DNA of 64,000 nt from Stropharia rugosoannulata (GCA_028532985.1 JANCIK010000013.1:2666001-2730000); one strand, 5' to 3'. Counted from the first letter of the stretch, positions 31,742-43,826 are shown. Notes: a model not told the origin generated them from the letters alone. Translations and numbers: made by a program.

Positions 31742-34023
31742 TCAGTATAAAGGAAAAAAATATAAGAAAACACGTACACGGTTTGAAAATCTGTTGTAAT
31801 AGCTAAAGTGAATAGAGCTAAAAGTATGAGCGATGCCTTCAGCTTCTGAATCTGTATACTTCAGAGAAGGGAATACGGTTTGTAGCTGGGATAAAAGAGT
31901 GGATCGCAAATGTACCGGCATAGTGGGAATTACCAGTACCAGCAGCTCATCGGACTTATCATTGATACGTAGTATTTTTCTACACAAAATTATAAGTAAG
32001 TGTAGTACCCAAAACCAAAAGAAGTAGAACTTACGTATTCAAAAATGCACTGGATAGGCGTATATACTTTCCATCATTGCCCCTTTTCCCAGTTTGCAAC
32101 TGGTCTTGAATCTGGAAAATTATTAGAATAGTCATAACAGTAGAAGAGAAACAAACATACCTTCATCATAAAGTCGTGTATATCAGTACAGTCCACTGCT
32201 GTCTTGGCCTTTCTCCTTTGCATATCTGTGTATCTGATCCTCTTTTCTTACTGTTATCACCATCCCTATACTGTATCTTTGTGTTATGCTGCAAAGTAGG
32301 ATTGAAGTTGGTAGTAATGGTGATAAGATCAGGATGGCTAGGAGCGGGAGTAGGCGCAAGTGCCAGAAGAGGCGAGGAAAAGCGAGTTGGAGTAGGTGAT
32401 GCTGACCTGGCTCTTGTCATAGATGAACGCTGACTAGGAGATGGAGTGGGATACATGAATTCACGCAAGTGTCGAGGGCGGTGAGGAGTGATAGGTAATC
32501 CATATCCAGATGAAGGAATGATGGAATTTGTAATGTCACCAAGAGGGAATCGTATCCCGTGTGCTGGAGAAGAGCATGAAGCCCATGCTTCCCAGTCTCG
32601 ATTTAGCACAAATGCACTACATAGAGAGCATCAGTACCTAGAACCACCATATAAATTGTTACAACTTACTTTACAATATACAATTGGTTAAGAATTGTAT
32701 CAGTGACAGCAAGGTTGGTACAGTTGACATCACTGCTAACCAGGAAGGATTTGAGAAAATCTGCAGGGAAAAACATATTCAGCTTTAATGGATATGCTTT
32801 ACGCATATATGCTATGGCAGGGATTATTGTCTTTTTGATAATATCAGAATTTGGATCTATAGTAATGGAGGAGTTGGAATAATAACAGTGAATGCATATT
32901 ATAAGGACATACCATCAGCAGGGAATCGCAATGCCCTACTAACCCGCACGCATGTATCACCTGACCAATTGCGGATTCTGGGACGGACGCCTGCAGCTGC
33001 CATTAAAATTAATATGTAAAAAGAGCCTTAGATACCAATGTTAATGAACGTCACATAGCAATCAGTTAAATTCTCACCTCCTCCAGCTAAAAAGCAGCAT
33101 GCTGTTCCGTCAGCAAGGTAGCGTTGCAGAGAGCTTGGCTTTTCTCCTCCATTATTTGCTATTAGGGTAAATAGAGCTGTCTGGGACAGTGAGCCAGGTT
33201 CATGCTGGTATCTGATAGATGATTCAAATTAGTCTGATAGAGATGCTAAAATTAAATGAAGGACTCACTGATTAAAGAGGCACGCAAATTGCATGCAGTT
33301 CAGAAAGTAGGAAAGATGAACCATGGTATTAGCCTCGTCGATATGTGAACATATGAAGGATTGATTTCTCATGGCTTCCATGAGGTGATTAGCCAACAGA
33401 GACAAGGGGAATGTAGATTTGATGACGGTTGGAGGTAAAGCGTCTATTCCTCCATTCATAATATTGTCGAGAAGGCGCTGAGGGGTTTGAGAGAGAGAGC
33501 CTGAGTCAGCAGGAGAGAGACAGTAAGAGGCCTGGGCAGGAAGCAAAGACAGGAAGGTTTTGCCAGGAGGGCCCAATGCTTGCTCCTCAGCAATCCCAAC
33601 TCTTGAAGCTTGGGAGTATAGGGCTTGACGATGCTGTAAGTCCACGCTATCCTCTTCTGGATCAATGGTGTAAAGGCCTTCTTGATCCAAATCTGCAATT
33701 TGGTAAAGGCCGGGTTGATCAAGATCTGCAAGATTGGGATTATGCTGCTCCGCCTGATCGTCATTCACAAAGTAATTTTCAAGAGCATTGATATCACCGT
33801 GATTTTGATTAATGACTTGGACATCTTCTCCTCCTCTGTTACACTCCCATGGAATGCGTACATAACCTCTTCCTCTTCCCCTTCCTCCTCCTCCATCAGG
33901 AAAATGACTTTTGTCCCCAGGGGCTTTGTATCTCCCTGGCACAGCCTTAGAGATCCTAAGGCAGCCAGGGCATGCAAAGCAGCCAGGGCCCTTAGGTGCA
34001 CTCAGGGCAAGGTCCCTCTGCAA
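31742..34023 (-). CDS. Multi-exon protein of unknown function
   Basis: Minus-strand gene. The first long exon (33265-about 33900) reads RGRGRGYVRIPWECNRGGED, then LADLDQPGLYQIADLDQEGL, LPPTVIKSTFPLSLLANHLM and FICSHIDEANTMVHLSYFLN. Later exons give YQHEPGSLSQTALFTLIANN, GEKPSSLQRYLADGTACCFL, VRPRIRNWSGDTCVRVSRAL, IPAIAYMRKAYPLKLNMFFP, VLNRDWEAWASCSSPAHGIR with a Ser/Pro-rich stretch, IQDQLQTGKRGNDGKYIRLS, and LRINDKSDELLVLVIPTMPV. Splice sites are good. Upstream residues from 33900 to 34023 come from a CCAGGGCATGC-type repeat, so the true start may be lower. I do not recognise the family; no motif suggests an activity. The coding 3' limit near 31742 is uncertain. Confidence 0.45.
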
Positions 34024-37000
34024 ACTACCAGGTACAACTTTCCCAAGGCAATCCAGGGCAGCTCAAGGCATCCTAGGATCCACCAGATGGGCCTTGTATC
34101 ATTCAAAGATGTTTATATATAATGCCATTTAACAAGTACTATTCAAACTTCTTATAAAAAACAAGTTATATATTGACTCTAACTAGACTAGATAATACAG
34201 TATTCATGTAGATACATATAATACAACACAGTGATAGGGCGCTTATGAAGATGGTAATTCTGCTCGGAATAACGCGTTCAGGGGCTCGTTAGAAAGCCTG
34301 AATTAACGCGAAGAAGCTCAAAAAAACCGCGACGCAATTGAAGAAGTTGTTCTTGACTTAGAGCAAAATTAGTCCAAGACAGGGAGATGGAGGAGGACAT
34401 GGCTACTCACAGGCATCCAGGAGTCTTAAAATTTGTGTAAGGAACGTGTTCAAACCCCACATAAATGGTGAATAAACATGCCAAGTTGCGAAAGCCTTTG
34501 TTGAAAATTGAAGGAGGGAGATGATATATAAGTCTGCAATAGTAGTCATATGGTCAATAGGGACATCGGATATTGAGGGCGTATCAGACGCCGTAAACTG
34601 GTCGATTAGTCGATACATATCTATAGTAAAAGACTCCAAAAAGAATTAGCCAAAAATACGAACTGGAACCCAAGATATGAAGTACTTTACCTGGAGGAGG
34701 GAGGGGGAGGAGGAGCACATGGCGGATTTTTGGATTCCAAGCAACGATATATAGCGTTTGAGGGCTCGTTAGAAAGCTACAATCAAGGTGAGTTCATCAT
34801 AGAAAGAATTAAGGAGATTGGAGACGAACCTATGTCAGAATCAAAGAAATACTCCAAAACTCCGAAGTTGACTAGCAACTTGAGATGAAGGACGCTTGGT
34901 GGCCCCAAAAATTAATCCGTCACAGGAGAGGGTACCTTATGTAGTTGAGTAAGTTTTCCCAAAGTTTGAGACACTCAGGACATCTAGAAGCGCACCTATG
35001 AATTAATTTGTTCCACCTAGGGGTAAGAGGACACACAGAGTGAGATCGCCCTCAAGCTTGTCAAATCGCGCAATTAATGGTACTGTTCGATAGGTATTAA
35101 TGAGACGAACCAGGAAATGCAAAGATCATACTGTTTGGCCGGGTATTGACAGATATATGAGGGAAAATGCGTCCTAGGGGGACTTGACACCTATAAGATG
35201 ATACTTGGCAAGTACTGGATGAATTGGCATGATCTTGGAGACGTTTGGCAGAGGACTAAGATGGTCTTGAAGGTGCAAAAGGAATTAGGAGTGAAGGTGG
35301 ACAGGATCCGGAGTTATGGCACTTACAAACAGAGGCAGTCCAGGGGCAGGAGGAGCACATCACAGTTGTATGGCTTCCAGGCGTCGGAATCGAACGTTCA
35401 AGCACTCTATGGAATCCCCTAATCTTCAGGAGCTCATATGTGAAAAGAACGACGCAATAAATCCAACACATACCTTTAAAATCGATAAAACATCGGAAAT
35501 TGGGGGAAGGAGGGTAACATAGCCGGTTCTCGCCTTCCAGGCGACCAAATCCATTGGTATTGAGCTCGTTAGAATCGCATAATTGCCCACATTTTGAATC
35601 TGGGGTGACCGAAGGCTCGGAATAAACAGATGAGAAGGGAAATGGTGAACTGTACCAATAGGGGTCACCAGATGGTGTTAAGTTTGCACGTTGAATACTG
35701 GTTCGTTTGGAGTGTTCTTGGGTGCGTTAAAAACGTATAGACGAGCTAAAAACGTACCAAAAAACCGCTTTATAATGCGGTTCACCGTTCCGACGATATA
35801 CAGCAATCTCTATTGGAACAGGCCCATTCCATGATCCATCCTTGTCTGCCCTAAGCCCAGGTCAGGATCCAACAAGGTAGCAGCCATCAAAACTGCCTGA
35901 GTAGAGTGAAGCCCAAGCATACAAGTAAAGTTGGGTGAGGGGGGTGGGGAAGACAAGAGTGAAGTGCAAGTGAACTTAGAGGACTTAGTCGACTTAGTGC
36001 GATATTGGATAGGCTTACATAATCAAATTATCGCACTATTTGAAGTACTTAAATGGGCATGTCACCCACATAATGTGTATAATTTTAATGTTTGAAAATC
36101 AACAATGAAGGTGGGAAAAGTCGTTCAAGCTGGCTTTATTTCCCCACGTTGCATGGAAATTCAAAGCATGCCAGGGCATGCCAGGACATGCCAAGGCATC
36201 TCATGACATCCTAAAGTAGTTAAAGGCCCCATCAATTGATGATCTGATCGCACTTTCCTAAAGTGCCCTCCGATCAAAAGTCTTTTTCGTGATGTCCTCC
36301 TCCTCCTCCTCCACCACCTCCTCTTCCTCCTCTCCCTTCACCCCCTCCTCTCCCTCTATTTGAACCGCTTAATTAAGCGGCAAACCGTGTGAAGAAATAT
36401 TGATATCAAATCTTCATTGATTTTCCAAGCAAGAAATGCGGGTTAAAACATATAAGTATTGTTTACAATTTCAAATTTACAGTACAGACAATTGAGTATG
36501 GTACAACTAGGGTGCTGGGCTATGACATGATGAGGACCTTAGTCTCAACTGCTTGAGACAACCGGGCATGCGTCTCCGTCTGTCTCATCTCATCTCGTCT
36601 TTGTCTCTGTTTTGATCCTGGACAGGTTATGGGGTAAGCATACAGTGTGATACACAGCAGATAAGTCAGTAAAATCTATGTACACTGAGCATGAAGACTC
36701 ACTTGCATTGCCCACACTAGCCCTGTCATTGTTGTCCCTATACCCCGGGACTTGGAGGAAAGTAGTTGTCGACCTGGATGCGGAAATATTGTTAGGGCAC
36801 GGCAGGGAATCAGTAGGTAAAATACATGCTTACCATGCTTCATAATGGACACTGAAGAAGACGGAGGCCTGGAAAAATCGTTCATCATGTTGCCGTTGGT
36901 TCCTCCAGTGGAGGGATTCACACCATGTTTGGACAGTGCAGTATGACCTCAAAGCTGGGCGGCCTGCTTCTCCTTCTCCAGCTGGCCATACTACTGCTCC

Positions 37001-37335
37001 ACCGTCTCATGGACTATTCACTGTATGCACCAAGTACAATTGATTAGCGTCGAGAGTCGAGAGGAGCAAAAACCCAACGCACCATCATTTCAAAGACCCA
37101 TCACCTTCAAGATTGTCATGTTGATGCACAAGTCAGCGTATGCGGTAGTCCGGTGTTGCGAAAGGAGAGATGTATTAAAGCTGGCTGAATTAACGTCAAG
37201 GTCGGGTTTGGGTCGGGTTGGCAGAATCGGGGCTTGGGAGGCAGTTGCTCGCATCTGTAAAAATTGTTCATCAGTAGCTCCCAGAAGAAAGGTTGACATT
37301 TACATAGATTTGGATAGTCCCACAGACTCCCAAGG
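34024..37335. other. Gene-poor region with degenerate repeats
   Basis: No confident gene. At 34260-35620 there are four diverged copies of a block built on GGAGGAGGAGCACAT, TTCCAGGCG and GGGCTCGTTAGAAAGC (clearest at 34270, 34765, 35350 and 35540). CCAGGGCATGCC words recur at 33945-34080 and 36160-36195. At 36290-36360 there is a CCTCCTC-rich tract. At 36108-36150 lies a decayed copy of the AGGTGGGAAAAG hairpin. Confidence 0.5.
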
Positions 37336-38294
37336 AAGGTGGGAAAAGTCGTCCAAGCTGGATGACTTTTCCCACCTTGCCTGTAAACAAAACACGTCGC
37401 AGCGCGTTGTTGAAGGTATATGGTCGTGTCTGAGTCGCGTCTTGAGAATATACAAGCTGAGTTTCAATCAAGCCGTACATCACGTGAATACTCCTGGGTC
37501 AGGCAGCAAGTCGTCTCCAGGACTTAGAGCGATGACCGGCCCTATGAACCTCGATAGAAAATGCAATAAATGTTTGGACCTCAGATGAATCAAGACAAGG
37601 CACATACGTAGAAATGATACCAGTGGCTGATTGATTTTCTTTTCCTTCAGTAGAGCTCTTCCCGCTGCGCTTAGACCCTGTAAAACGGAAGGATGCTCAG
37701 AGGTCGAAGACAATTTCTTAGCTCGTAGCTTTGTTTCTGGAGACATTGTTAACTTCGCGCTGCGAGACTTCTCCAGTGACATTATCTTTGCAATTCGTGC
37801 CTGGGGATAAGGTGAAGCGTGCGAAGACGTCCGAGAACGAACACGACGAAGATGAAGCTACGAGGGAAGAGGGCCAAATTTTGAACCGAGTACTCGAGAA
37901 GGGAGTCGGCAAAGGAATGCGCCACGGCGGGCTCGGAGTAGCGTCATGGTCATCCTGAGGTACAAAACTGAGATTAATATGGCTGGAGCTTGTGCGTACG
38001 ATCCGATTGGGCAAGAATGAGCCTCAGGTCTGCTGGTTGAATATCTGAGTTGGGGTCCGCGTCCGCGTCCATGCCTCCCTCGAAGAACGAAGTGTTGTCC
38101 TCGCCAACACTGCCTGAGCAAGCGGGTGCCTGGTAAACGCGACTGCCTTGACTGCCCGTGCTGCCCATGCTTCTGAGCGACGACATGCCGGAATTGCCAG
38201 CGGATGCGGCCGAAAGTGTGGACACCATCGATCCACGATGTGCCTGTCCCCTAAGCACCAGCAATGATGACCTGGTGCTTAGAGCTTCCGCCAT
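36676..38294 (-). pseudogene. Relic locus 1, related to 40929-43773
   Basis: Minus-strand pieces with splice-like borders: MAEALSTRSSLLVLRGQAHR, a Ser/Gly-rich stretch, PNSDIQPADLRLILAQSDRT; then LTMSPETKLRAKKLSSTSEH and GRALLKEKKINQPL; then VSIMKHG followed by a GTAAGC donor and a segment ending in GIGTTMTGLVWAMQ. The last part aligns at DNA level with 43680-43770 (AAGCATGGTAAGCA, GGTMATAGG-ACAACAATGA). No known domain. Several frame breaks separate the pieces, so I treat it as a degenerate gene rather than a working one. Confidence 0.3.
37336..37378. repeat. Inverted-repeat hairpin, copy 1
   Basis: AAGGTGGGAAAAGTCGTCC pairs with GGATGACTTTTCCCACCTT (one G:T pair) around a short loop. Homologue of 43784-43826; a decayed copy lies at 36108. 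Confidence 0.8.
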
Positions 38295-38463
38295 TACTCA
38301 ATGTCGATGAGAAACTTCCAGCGCTCAGGCATTGAGGAGCGCTTTGGCTATGCCCGGAGTGGACATCGTCAAGCTTGCATTAGATGCGTTACATGCCACT
38401 GCGGAAGAAATCAAAGGCAGGCGCATAGATGAACTTGGTTCCTAAATCATGTGAAGGCGCAGC

Positions 38464-40530
38464 GAGGTATGTCTGCGACTGTGTCTTGGGGGCAGGTCCG
38501 GGTGACGAAGTGAGTGCGCCAACTTTGAATGAGGATGACTGCGCCTCGCTGGGGCCTTGCTCTTTACCATGAAGGCCGCAGACGCTGGAGACGGGCCCGT
38601 GTCTGAGTCCTGACCAGTCGCCTGCGATCCACTAGGCTTCCTGCCGTTGACAGGCCTGTGTTTATACCAAGGCTGTAAGTGGCCACAGCGGGCGGTTTGG
38701 GCTGAAGTGCAAGGGTACAGCGGAGCGGTGACTAGCCTGGTCAGCCGTCTCAGCGCTCAGCGCATGTATCATAAATCTATCACGCATGTGCTCCGCGGAC
38801 GATTGTGTGGGTTTCAGCGGACTGTACAAGCCATAAGTACACAGTTGGAGTACCCGGAATAGTTGTCAGCGGAGTACATAACGGTTACTGTCGTCCCAGC
38901 GGAAGGCAGGAGTACAGCTGAGTGGAAAATATCAAAGGCGACGAGCAGGACTGTGTGTAGACGGTGTCTCAAAGGGGCTCAGCGGAACACATCACGAAGG
39001 CGAAATTTGCCTAAGTCCACTCGTCAGGTGACCGTGGCACGCGCGCTGGAGCGTGTGATGCCCGAGGGAATGAACAATGCACACAGCACGGACTCCGCTG
39101 GGGAACTTTGGCAGCGGTAGCCAGGCCTCAATGACCAAGAAGGAACTGCCCAGCGGAGCTTAATGGCGTCTCTTGGCGGAAGCTGGCAACACAACGGGAT
39201 CACGTTGCGCTCCGCGGAGTAGTCATCAAAACGCCCAGCGGAGACGCATGCGCTCAGCGGACCTTTGTTCCGGCGTCGCTAGTATTTACTCCCCACCTAA
39301 ATTAGTACACAGCGCGCGTATATATAAACTTGTAATTGTAACTACGGAAATCAAGCAATTGTCTACCCACTAGATCTGTGTGTTGGGCTCCATCCCAGAC
39401 AGTCAGCGGGCTGTGTTTAGCTTTTGTTAGGGTCTTTACTGTGAAGTGTATTGTGAATTATAGAAGTTTTGGATAGCTTCTGTAGAAGTTTTGGATAAAT
39501 GACCCGGTGGCCAGAAGCTATCCAAAACTTCTATAATTCACAATACACTTCACAGTAAAGACCCTAACAAAAGCTAAACACAGCCCGCTGACTGTCTGGG
39601 ATGGAGCCCAACACACAGATCTAGTGGGTAGACAATTGCTTGATTTCCGTAGTTACAATTACAAGTTTATATATACGCGCGCTGTGTACTAATTTAGGTG
39701 GGGAGTAAATACTAGCGACGCCGGAACAAAGGTCCGCTGAGCGCATGCGTCTCCGCTGGGCGTTTTGATGACTACTCCGCGGAGCGCGACGTGATCCCGT
39801 TGTGTTGCCAGCTTCCGCCGAGAGACGCCATTAAGCTCCGCTGGGCAGTTCCTTCTTGGTCATTGAGGCCTGGCTACCGCTGCCAAAGTTCCCCAGCGGA
39901 GTCCGTGCTGTGTGCATTGTTCATTCCCTCGGGCATCACACGCTCCAGCGCGCGTGCCACGGTCACCTGACGAGTGGACTTAGGCAAATTTCGCCTTCGT
40001 GATGTGTTCCGCTGAGCCCCTTTGAGACACCGTCTACACACAGTCCTGCTCGTCGCCTTTGATATTTTCCACTCAGCTGTACTCCTGCCTTCCGCTGGGA
40101 CGACAGTAACCGTTATGTACTCCGCTGACAACTATTCCGGGTACTCCAACTGTGTACTTATGGCTTGTACAGTCCGCTGAAACCCACACAATCGTCCGCG
40201 GAGCACATGCGTGATAGATTTATGATACATGCGCTGAGCGCTGAGACGGCTGACCAGGCTAGTCACCGCTCCGCTGTACCCTTGCACTTCAGCCCAAACC
40301 GCCCGCTGTGGCCACTTACAGCCTTGGTATAAACACAGGCCTGTCAACGGCAGGAAGCCTAGTGGATCGCAGGCGACTGGTCAGGACTCAGACACGGGCC
40401 CGTCTCCAGCGTCTGCGGCCTTCATGGTAAAGAGCAAGGCCCCAGCGAGGCGCAGTCATCCTCATTCAAAGTTGGCGCACTCACTTCGTCACCCGGACCT
40501 GCCCCCAAGACACAGTCGCAGACATACCTC
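38464..40530. repeat. Near-perfect 2-kb palindrome (1018-bp arms, 31-bp spacer)
   Basis: Left arm 38464-39481, spacer 39482-39512, right arm 39513-40530. The arms are reverse complements with very few differences; the two I saw are both C-to-T type at CpG (near 39176 and 39207 against the right arm). Each arm holds an LTR related to the 48263 copy (5' end TGACAGGCCTG near 38648, internal AGATCTGTGTG, AGCTTTTGTTAGGGTCTT and GGATAGCTTCT) plus about 180 bp of non-LTR flank. Identical frames of 71 and 85 codons on opposite strands follow from the symmetry and are not genes. Confidence 0.92.
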
Positions 40531-40731
40531 ACTTATGGCTTGTACAGTCCGCTGAAACCCACACAATCGTCCGCGGAGCACATGCGTGATAGATTTATGA
40601 TACATGCGCTGAGCGCTGAGACGGCTGACCAGGCTAGTCACCGCTCCGCTGTACCCCTGCACTTCAGTCCAAATCACCCGCTGTGGCCACTTAAAGCCTT
40701 GGTGTAAACGCAGGCCTGTCACCGGTAGCGG
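40531..40731 (-). mobile_element. Third, partial LTR copy beside the palindrome
   Basis: Repeats the outer LTR part of the right arm in the same orientation (CTTATGGCTTGTACAGTCCG … GCAGGCCTGTCA) with a few differences, directly after the palindrome end. Confidence 0.8.
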
Positions 40732-40928
40732 ATACGCTGTCCCGCAACTTAGAGCAAGCATTCTGGTCAAGTGGAAGATCCACAGCAGGTGCAGTGTACA
40801 GTGCAGCAGCCTGCTCTGTCGTGCTGCTCAGACCCTTGGCTCCGCAAGTGTACTTGCGAGACTCTCCGAAGACACCGAGGGAACAAACACAGGAGGAGTG
40901 GATATCTCCATCTTGCAGATGTTAGGTG

Positions 40929-41596
40929 TTACCGTAGACACCCTCGAAGTCTTAGAAGCGGAAGTGATCTGTTCAACCAAGTTGATGTATCAGCAACAAA
41001 TTGTAAATTGCAGGGGAAAAAACGTACAACACTGGACTCGATGCTGAGGTTTTTCATCATAATTACCCCACGGCGCTTACTGAGATCCTTGACTGGAGCT
41101 GACGTTCGCATAGGCTTGGAGGAAAAAAGATCTGCATTGGTGTGAACAGATGGGGCCGGGTCCAAGTTGCAACTCTTAGAAGGCGCAGACACATTGGGGT
41201 CAATGTGTTGCAAGGCCGGACGCTTGCCGTATGTGATCTGAGGTACTACCAGACGTGACAGGTTAAACTTCTTCGGGCTGGGTGTACAACTCTGAACAGG
41301 CGAGGTGTTGCGGCTGCTCACGAACCTGACCACAGGCGGGGGGTCTTCCTCCTGGAGTCAGAGTCTGACTCTGAGTCCAAAAATCTTGAGGACAACCTGG
41401 ATGCACTACTGCTTGCATTCGTCGGTGAGGCTGATGGCATCCTACAAGAGTTGGGATTGCATAGTTCGTTCATAGAGCCTGTTGATCTTTGTTGGAGACG
41501 AGCGCGAAGGGGGAGGGGGAGAGGAAGAAGAAGCTTCGGGTCGGGGTGGGGTTTTTGGGCTACCGGGGCGACTTGCAACAGGTCAGGCAGAGTCAC
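40929..41596 (-). pseudogene. Relic coding sequence, Ser/Pro-rich, one-base frame break
   Basis: Two overlapping minus-strand frames appear to be one former exon: SSASRLSSRFLDSESDSDSR upstream and VVRFVSSRNTSPVQSCTPSP, then KFNLSRLVVPQITYGKRPAL, downstream, with a one-base frame change near 41330-41345 (the downstream frame reads QEEDPPPVVRFVSS). It lies between the palindrome and the SMC2-like fragment. No domain recognised. Confidence 0.35.
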
Positions 41597-42365
41597 GAAC
41601 AGTTGTCGAGACGAAGTTGTGCCTTGGAAGGGATTTTGAATTAGGCCTTGAGGTAGATGTTGAACTCAATGCTTGAGGGACGACCGTATCTGGTAAATCC
41701 TATGACTGATTCTTCGTATTCTGAACCAGACGAAGAACTGCTATATTGCTATTGAAAAAATGAGTAAGTATGTGATCCAGTGCAGAAAAGATGAACTTAC
41801 TGAAGGCAATGGTTGCAGACTGTACTCAGAGGGCGATTTCAGTTGAGGGCTATTTTCCCTGGCCAGGACGATGCCTCGCCACATCCGGACATCATATGGT
41901 GTTTGCTTGAATGGTTCTGGGGCTGGAAATTCCAAAAGGTGAGTATATATGCACTGAAAGTTGAATATGTGCGCACTTTTCGATCTTGGACGAGGGCCAC
42001 GAGGCAGCCCGGCTCTTCTTCTTGACTACTACAACTTCGTCAGTACTGCCATCTTCGCCGACATCAGGATCAAGGTAAATCTCGAAGGCCCCTCACGCAG
42101 AGCAATCAGCACCTACGCGGCGGACTACGTCAGAAAAATCGCGCGCGCTCTCGATCGTGTGATGTATCAGGTCCAGGAAGGAGGCTGAGCTTGCACTTTT
42201 TAGGCACGAGCTTCTTCCTTGCCGATGTCTCCTCGGCCTGAGTGGGCGGTGCAAGTGGGGCGGGGTTCGACTCTGGATTGCCGAATTCACTATAAAATGA
42301 CAAAACAAACTAGGCGTAAGGCATAAGGTACCGAGTTGCAACATAAAAATATGTACTGCTGATCC

Positions 42366-43191
42366 TCGAGATCCAGGGATACATCTGCTCATGCCTCTTC
42401 AAGTGGCTTGTGGCTGTCTGTTTTTCTTTAGTCAAAGTCTTGATGTTTTGCTCGCACTTCTGAATATCCAGCTCGCAGTTCGCGATGTCCGCCTTTGCAT
42501 CCTTAATCGTGAGATTGAGTTCTTTCAGTTCCGTGTCGAAACGGCTTAGGGTAGTCTCTTCCTCCGCAAGTCGCTCTTCTGCCTCCGTACGCTTGGCCTA
42601 GTACACAGAAAAGGTAAGCCACATGTGATAATAACAGGATGGGTGAGCCATACCTCGCTCGCGGCGACATGACGCTGAAGGGTTTCTAATTCCTTATGAA
42701 ACTTCTCGATGCCTGGCTTCGCTTCTTGGGGCGTTTCCTCCTCGTTACTAATATCTGCTTCAATTTGACCTACAAGGAGCGAGAAGTTCCAGTAAGTGTT
42801 AGTGTCATGATGGACCCATCATTTAAAAAACGAACAGACCAAGCTTGAGTTTAACAGTCTGCAGATCCTTCTGCTAAAGCTCAAGGGTCACAGAGTGCTT
42901 CTGGAGAGCTGTTTTCTGCGCCGAGATGCTAGCCTGTCATTAAAGGGATAAGTATTTGTTACGGACATGGGAATTGGAGAAGGGGGAGCAGAAGGTAAGG
43001 CAGCATGGAAATACTGACCTTGAGTTATTCTATCTTGCCGTCCTTGTTATTCTTGAACTCGTCCATGTCACGCTCAAGCTTTTTGCACTCTTCTTTCGCC
43101 TCTTGTTGCTTCTCCTTCGCAGCCTGCACCGCATTGTGCAGATCTTTGATGGATGCCTTAACCTTCTTAACCGCGTTGGCATTCTGGAAGA
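42366..43191 (-). pseudogene. SMC2-like (condensin) coiled-coil fragment
   Basis: Minus-strand exons encode a long coiled coil: VKKVKASIKDLHNAVQAAKE, then CKKLERDMDEFKNNKDGKIE, an in-frame TAA at 43027-43025, then LKVSI. After introns: ISAQKTALQKHSVTLELQQK, IEADISNEEETPQEAKPGIE, AKRTEAEERLAEEETTLSRF, ADIANCELDIQKCEQNIKTL, and HLKRHEQMYPWI. The KDMDEF-NN-K motif followed at family spacing by the segment ending in x-WI is what I know from the second coiled coil of SMC2, the condensin subunit. Head and hinge domains are missing and the TAA interrupts the frame. It is a fragment of a duplicated host gene, retaining introns, so it arose through DNA-level duplication rather than reverse transcription. 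Confidence 0.6.
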
Positions 43192-43307
43192 AAGCTGTCA
43201 GAAAGCAAAATGAAGGGAGTGCAAACCAAACGTACAAGCGATGTGCTGTTACCAAGTTGCTCCAGGAGTATATGTATCTGAAGTAATGCCCGTAGCACTC
43301 GTTTGGC

Positions 43308-43773
43308 CTATGACACTTGTACCTGTGCCCGTAACCGTATGCATCCCGTAGCTGTGTATCCAAACGATCTGCCATTGTCCGAGCCCAGAGAAGTCTCTGA
43401 TCCTACACTGAAGAACTGATCGTCCGAATCAGAGCTCCTCCCGGCCCTGACAGCCGGTGGCGGGGTCATAAACATATCCATGAGCGCACTTGAGATCATC
43501 ACCAGCGAAGCTCCAAATAGCAAGTTTCCAGGCGCGCCGCGGGCGCGTGTAACGGCAGATTTGAACTTCTCATCCAAGTCTGCAAGCAATCCCGTTCTTC
43601 TTAGCGAATTGCCCCTGCGTGGAGTGATAACGCGCGAGTCCCCGGAATACACTATCCTTTATCATTGTTGTAGGACCTATGACCTGAAAGTTGCCTAGGC
43701 TTGCCGTTATTGTTAGTGTACCACAGAGGGGCAGTACGTGAGGTACTTGCTTACCATGCTTCTTGGTCCCCAT
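43308..43773 (-). pseudogene. Relic locus 2, 5' exons
   Basis: Starts MGTKKHG at 43773, with a GTAAGC donor directly after. The second exon gives either NFQVIGPTTMIKDSVFRGLA or, in another frame, LADLDEKFKSAVTRARGAPG, FGASLVMISSALMDMF and SSDSDDQFFSVGSETSLGSD. The two frames suggest a lesion. The start lies 10 nt from the hairpin at 43784-43826. Related at DNA level to locus 1. Function unknown. Confidence 0.35.
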
Positions 43774-43783
43774 AGTCCGAAAG

Positions 43784-43826
43784 AAGGTGGGAAAAGCCGT
43801 CCACTCTGGACGGCTTTTCCCACCTT
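43784..43826. repeat. Inverted-repeat hairpin, copy 2
   Basis: GGTGGGAAAAGCCGTCCA and TGGACGGCTTTTCCCACC form a perfect 18-bp stem with loop CTC; the outer A/T bases extend it. In the leftward direction it ends 10 nt before the ATG at 43773. Confidence 0.85.

Noticed and set aside
38647..40770. Identical 71- and 85-codon proteins on opposite strands
   Set aside because: Mirror images produced by the palindrome; they lie in LTR sequence with no start or promoter evidence.
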